DNA of 64,000 bases from Sporomusa sp. KB1 (GTDB lineage: Bacteria > Bacillota > Negativicutes > Sporomusales > Sporomusaceae), in assembly GCF_007830295.1 (NCBI RefSeq), contig NZ_VLKC01000002.1, positions 902,940 through 966,939 of the forward strand, given 5' to 3'. Below, one piece after another: positions 61,516-64,000 of the stretch. Under the pieces are notes generated by a model that did no database searches, was not told where the DNA came from, and worked only from the letters and a program-made list of their open reading frames with translations. The translations under genes were made by a program, and so were the position numbers. Within the stretch, counting starts at the first letter, position 1, and each line of letters opens with the position of its first letter.

Positions 61516-63011
61516 GTTTCTGCCTCCTCATACAGTTTGATTGGCACGCGAATAGAAACGCATGTTCCTTCTTTACAAACTGACCTAATATTCATGTTGA
61601 AATCTTCGCCATAAGCAGAGTGCAGTTTAGTATAAATCAAAGACAAGCCATGCCCAGTATTGCCCCTTATCCCTTTTGTCACTCGATTGAGCGTAACATT
61701 ATCTAAAACTGTACCATTATTATATATAGAAATAACCGCACATTCTTCATATTTTTCCACCTGTATTCTAATACGCTTTTGCAAATCACAGTTACGAAAT
61801 CCGTGGGTAAATGCATTTTCTACTATGGGCTGCAAGAAGTTAAATGGAACGGCAATATACCTCAATTCATCGTTTATATTGTATTCGATAGAAAGTGCTT
61901 GACCATAACGCAAACGTTGCAAGTTCAAATAGTTTTCCAGATATCCCAGTTCAGAATCAAGTGCTACAAAACGCAAGTTAGATTTCATAGTATAGCGAAA
62001 CATCTTGGCAAGATCAATAATTGCGCCGTAAAGGTCATCTGAATTACTCTTCAATGCCATATTTGCCATAGAATTTAATGTATTAAACAAAAAATGATGG
62101 TTAATCTTAAGATTGGTAACAGTATCCTGTGCCACACGCAGATTCTCCGCGAGCTGTTCTTTGTGGTATACAGTTTGCGCAATTGCATTCTCCTTCTCTT
62201 GCAATTCCCGTCGTGCAGCATCAAACTCGCAAAAACTTGCAATGTTTTTCGCAACTTGCCTAAGTAGACGGCGAATCCCAATTGCAGTGCTTTGCGGTGT
62301 ATCATATAAACCCTCAGGATGATCATGCTCTGAATCGGATAATAAAATATGACCTCCGCGAATTACACCAATGCACTTGTTTTTGTATATAATCGGAAAA
62401 TGATAGACAGTCATACCGTGCGGACAGACAAATTGATCACATTTCAACTGTTTCGCACCTCGATAGATTTGCTGAAGCATACAAGCACAATCTGTTTGAG
62501 TTTTGTCTGGATTGCATTTCGTCATGCAAAAGTTGGGAAATACTCGGCTCTGCAACACAACTGACCAAGTTTCATCGTATATTGTGAATGGCGTATTGAG
62601 CGTTTCGATTAAATTCGTTCGTATTGCTTCTACAGCAGTGTATAAGTTGCTTGGTGTAACAATACTTTGTGTATTATATTTGTCGATGACAATCTGTGGT
62701 TCATAGTAAATGGGATTGGAAACTAACAATTCTCTGATAGGCACCGTACCCGTATTTATCGTTTCATGAGCAGTACCTGCCTCCATGTAAACGTACATTC
62801 CTTTATGAAGATGCATGATTTCATCGTTTATGGTATAAATACCTTCGCCGTCAAGTATATACAACAGTTGCTCGTCTGTATGCGTATGGCGGTATTGGTG
62901 CTTGTCTGGCAGGATTACAACGATTCCTACATTCATGGACTGCTTCGCGCTACTCTCCTCGTGCGTATACAGCCACTCAATATAACCCCACTCCGTTTTT
63001 TGAATTTTCAT
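61512..63011 (-). CDS. Cupin-PocR-histidine kinase fusion (LytS/YesM-type transmitter)
   Basis: 499 aa, no membrane segment. Residues about 20-110 are a cupin (PDKHQYRHTHTDEQLLYILD then GEGIYTIND, AGTAHETINTG). Residues about 120-270 are a PocR-type sensory domain (TPFTIYDETWSVVLQS, CMTKCNPDKTQTDCACMLQQ, CPHGMTVYHFPIIYKNKCIG). The transmitter from about 295 has NHHFLFNTLNSMANM (usual NPHFLFN), YLENYLNLQRLRYG and N-box VENAFTHGF. A soluble kinase with two ligand-binding folds is unusual. Neighbours make serine, D-serine or a breakdown product likely ligands. AGGGGG site. Confidence 0.85.
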   Translation of the reverse strand: MKIQKTEWGYIEWLYTHEESSAKQSMNVGIVVILPDKHQYRHTHTDEQLLYILDGEGIYTINDEIMHLHKGMYVYMEAGTAHETINTGTVPIRELLVSNPIYYEPQIVIDKYNTQSIVTPSNLYTAVEAIRTNLIETLNTPFTIYDETWSVVLQSRVFPNFCMTKCNPDKTQTDCACMLQQIYRGAKQLKCDQFVCPHGMTVYHFPIIYKNKCIGVIRGGHILLSDSEHDHPEGLYDTPQSTAIGIRRLLRQVAKNIASFCEFDAARRELQEKENAIAQTVYHKEQLAENLRVAQDTVTNLKINHHFLFNTLNSMANMALKSNSDDLYGAIIDLAKMFRYTMKSNLRFVALDSELGYLENYLNLQRLRYGQALSIEYNINDELRYIAVPFNFLQPIVENAFTHGFRNCDLQKRIRIQVEKYEECAVISIYNNGTVLDNVTLNRVTKGIRGNTGHGLSLIYTKLHSAYGEDFNMNIRSVCKEGTCVSIRVPIKLYEEAET

Positions 63012-63091
63012 GCCTGCACCCCCTTTTTTAGCTTGAGCTTGTCATCATTGCCAGGATAAGAACAAGAAAAACAGATATTTACTATCCTTTA

Positions 63092-63300
63092 CTAAGGATA
63101 ACTTATATTCTTTTCAATAAGCAATACTATGATATGCCGCAACACATAATATCTAACAATAGTAGCTAGACCCATCCCTGATCCAAAACCGAGTTTGCAA
63201 ATGTAATCAGGTGCGGTAGAATAACCAGACTGCATCACCAAACCTGTATCTGCAATGCCTGGTCCTGCATCTGAATGTCCGCTCGGGATAAATTGAAGCC
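63092..63300 (-). pseudogene. Truncated ATP-binding (HATPase, anti-sigma/RsbW-like) protein fragment
   Basis: Minus-strand frame reads GPGIADTGLVMQSGYSTAPD then YICKLGFGSGMGLATIVRYY, ending at a TAG at 63092-63094. This is the G-box region of GHKL ATP-binding regulators that typically sit in hydrogenase or anti-sigma gene sets. The N-terminal part and proper end are absent. A remnant. Confidence 0.65.
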
Positions 63301-63330
63301 TTCATATGGCCCTGGATTTAGTTATTTTCA

Positions 63331-63358
63331 TTGACACGATCTATTTAATTTATATAGA
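63331..63358 (+). promoter_or_regulatory. Promoter of the terminal LysR gene
   Basis: TTGACA (63331-63336), 16-bp spacer, TATAGA (63353-63358), matching the sigma-A consensus well. Transcription would begin about 78 bp before the ATG at 63443. Confidence 0.65.
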
Positions 63359-63442
63359 ATATATTATTCGCATTTGTTTTTTACATATGAAGTGTACCGG
63401 GCTGTAAAGCTCGCTGCCCGTGCGAAATGAGGAGCATTGATT

Positions 63443-64000
63443 ATGGAAATCAGACATTTGGAGTGTTTTATGGCGGTGGCCCGCTGCGGGAATTTCACAA
63501 AAGCAGCCGAGCAAATTCATATCTCCCAACCGTCAATTAGTAAAATGATCAAAGAAATAGAAACGCAAATGAACATTGAATTGTTTTATCGTGATACCAA
63601 GCATGTGGAACTGACCGATGCCGGCATTGTCTTTTTGGAGCAAGCACAGCAAATTGTTGTGTTGTTTGATAACCTTACTACTAACATTGATGGTTTGTTA
63701 GCGGAAAAGTCGGGTAAAATCCGCATAGGTTTTCCGCCGATTACCAGTGTAACTATGTTCTCACAAGTGCTGGGGGTTTTTAAGAAAGAACATCCTAATA
63801 TTGAATTTCAGTTGTTTGAGTTTGGTTCAATAACAATTGAAAAAAGTATTCAGGAGGGTGAATTGGATATCGGTATAGTATCGGCACCGGTTACCAATGA
63901 AGAATTATATGAGATGTTTTGGCTTACACGTGATTCGTTGGAAGTGGTCGTGCATCCCGAACATTCTTTGGCAGCCCGTTCAACAGTTGCTATATCCGAT
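63443..64000 (+). CDS. LysR-family transcriptional regulator (partial)
   Basis: 186 codons of an open frame that continues past the window edge. N-terminal helix-turn-helix MAVARCGNFTKAAEQIHISQ with PSISKMIKEIE, then the effector domain (KIRIGFPPITSVTMFSQVLG, GELDIGIVSAPV). AATGAGGAG precedes the ATG at 63443. CynR/CidR-type in general character. Possibly controls a gene beyond the window. Confidence 0.92.
   Translation, partial: MEIRHLECFMAVARCGNFTKAAEQIHISQPSISKMIKEIETQMNIELFYRDTKHVELTDAGIVFLEQAQQIVVLFDNLTTNIDGLLAEKSGKIRIGFPPITSVTMFSQVLGVFKKEHPNIEFQLFEFGSITIEKSIQEGELDIGIVSAPVTNEELYEMFWLTRDSLEVVVHPEHSLAARSTVAISD

Overview
The window looks like a chromosomal segment of a low-to-moderate-GC diderm Firmicute (Negativicutes, most likely Sporomusaceae). 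The gene content is Firmicute: consensus AGGAGG ribosome binding sites, rho-independent terminators, a HutP-regulated hut locus, a group IIC intron and CheX. At the same time the gene at 9059-10294 encodes an outer-membrane porin with a signal peptide, a periplasmic coiled coil and a beta-barrel ending in Phe, which requires an outer membrane. The species call is inference. No rRNA, tRNA or CRISPR array was seen.

Left part (1-16.5 kb), heavily rearranged: the end of a branched-chain amino-acid ABC binding lipoprotein, a creatininase-family amidohydrolase and a PAS histidine kinase; then IS4 and IS3 relics, a LysR regulator, a complete IS256-family element (4787-6146, 8-bp target duplication), an MFS transporter, a UroD-type methyltransferase and the porin. 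A second IS256-family element (10431-11931), a REP-associated tyrosine transposase (RAYT) with flanking REP hairpins and a deletion derivative, an SDR dehydrogenase, a glutamine-rich secreted protein and several decayed genes follow.

Middle (16.5-37 kb): a sigma-54 regulon (PrpR-type activator, a TGGCAC-N5-TTGC promoter, a UxaA/SuyAB-type two-subunit lyase and a LarA-like protein). Then comes the hut locus, hutP-hutH, with two attenuators that each carry NAG triplets at 4-nt spacing (the known HutP recognition pattern). A group IIC intron sits immediately behind the second attenuator. Next are a membrane PAS kinase, a two-gene unit encoding a GNAT/autoinducer-synthase-like domain fused to a cyclic-nucleotide-binding domain plus a radical SAM protein with an atypical C-x4-C-x2-C motif, and a group of small redox/stress genes (two flavodoxin-like reductases, DJ-1/PfpI, cupin, Lrp, flavin reductase, tautomerase, LysE).

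Right-centre (36.5-45 kb): one long minus-strand operon for cell-wall sugar recovery: BadF-type amino-sugar kinase, MurQ, PTS IIB-IIC-IIA, GH4 phospho-glycosidase, ChbG-type deacetylase, HPr, NamZ (DUF1343) and a DUF2889 protein. Gene overlaps of 4 bp indicate translational coupling.

Right part (45-64 kb): CheX-hemerythrin, a murI operon, two DUF3870 paralogues, a dicarboxylate/amino-acid symporter, two divergent serine hydroxymethyltransferases, a GntP/DsdX permease, D-serine dehydratase, RidA, a dCache chemoreceptor and a two-component system whose sensor is a cupin-PocR-LytS fusion. This reads as a serine/D-serine uptake and catabolism region. Three copies of a ~140-bp element (promoter plus structured leader ending in a strong terminator hairpin, with compensatory base changes) precede murI, glyA and a decayed gene. 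This is the best candidate for an undescribed regulatory RNA in the window.
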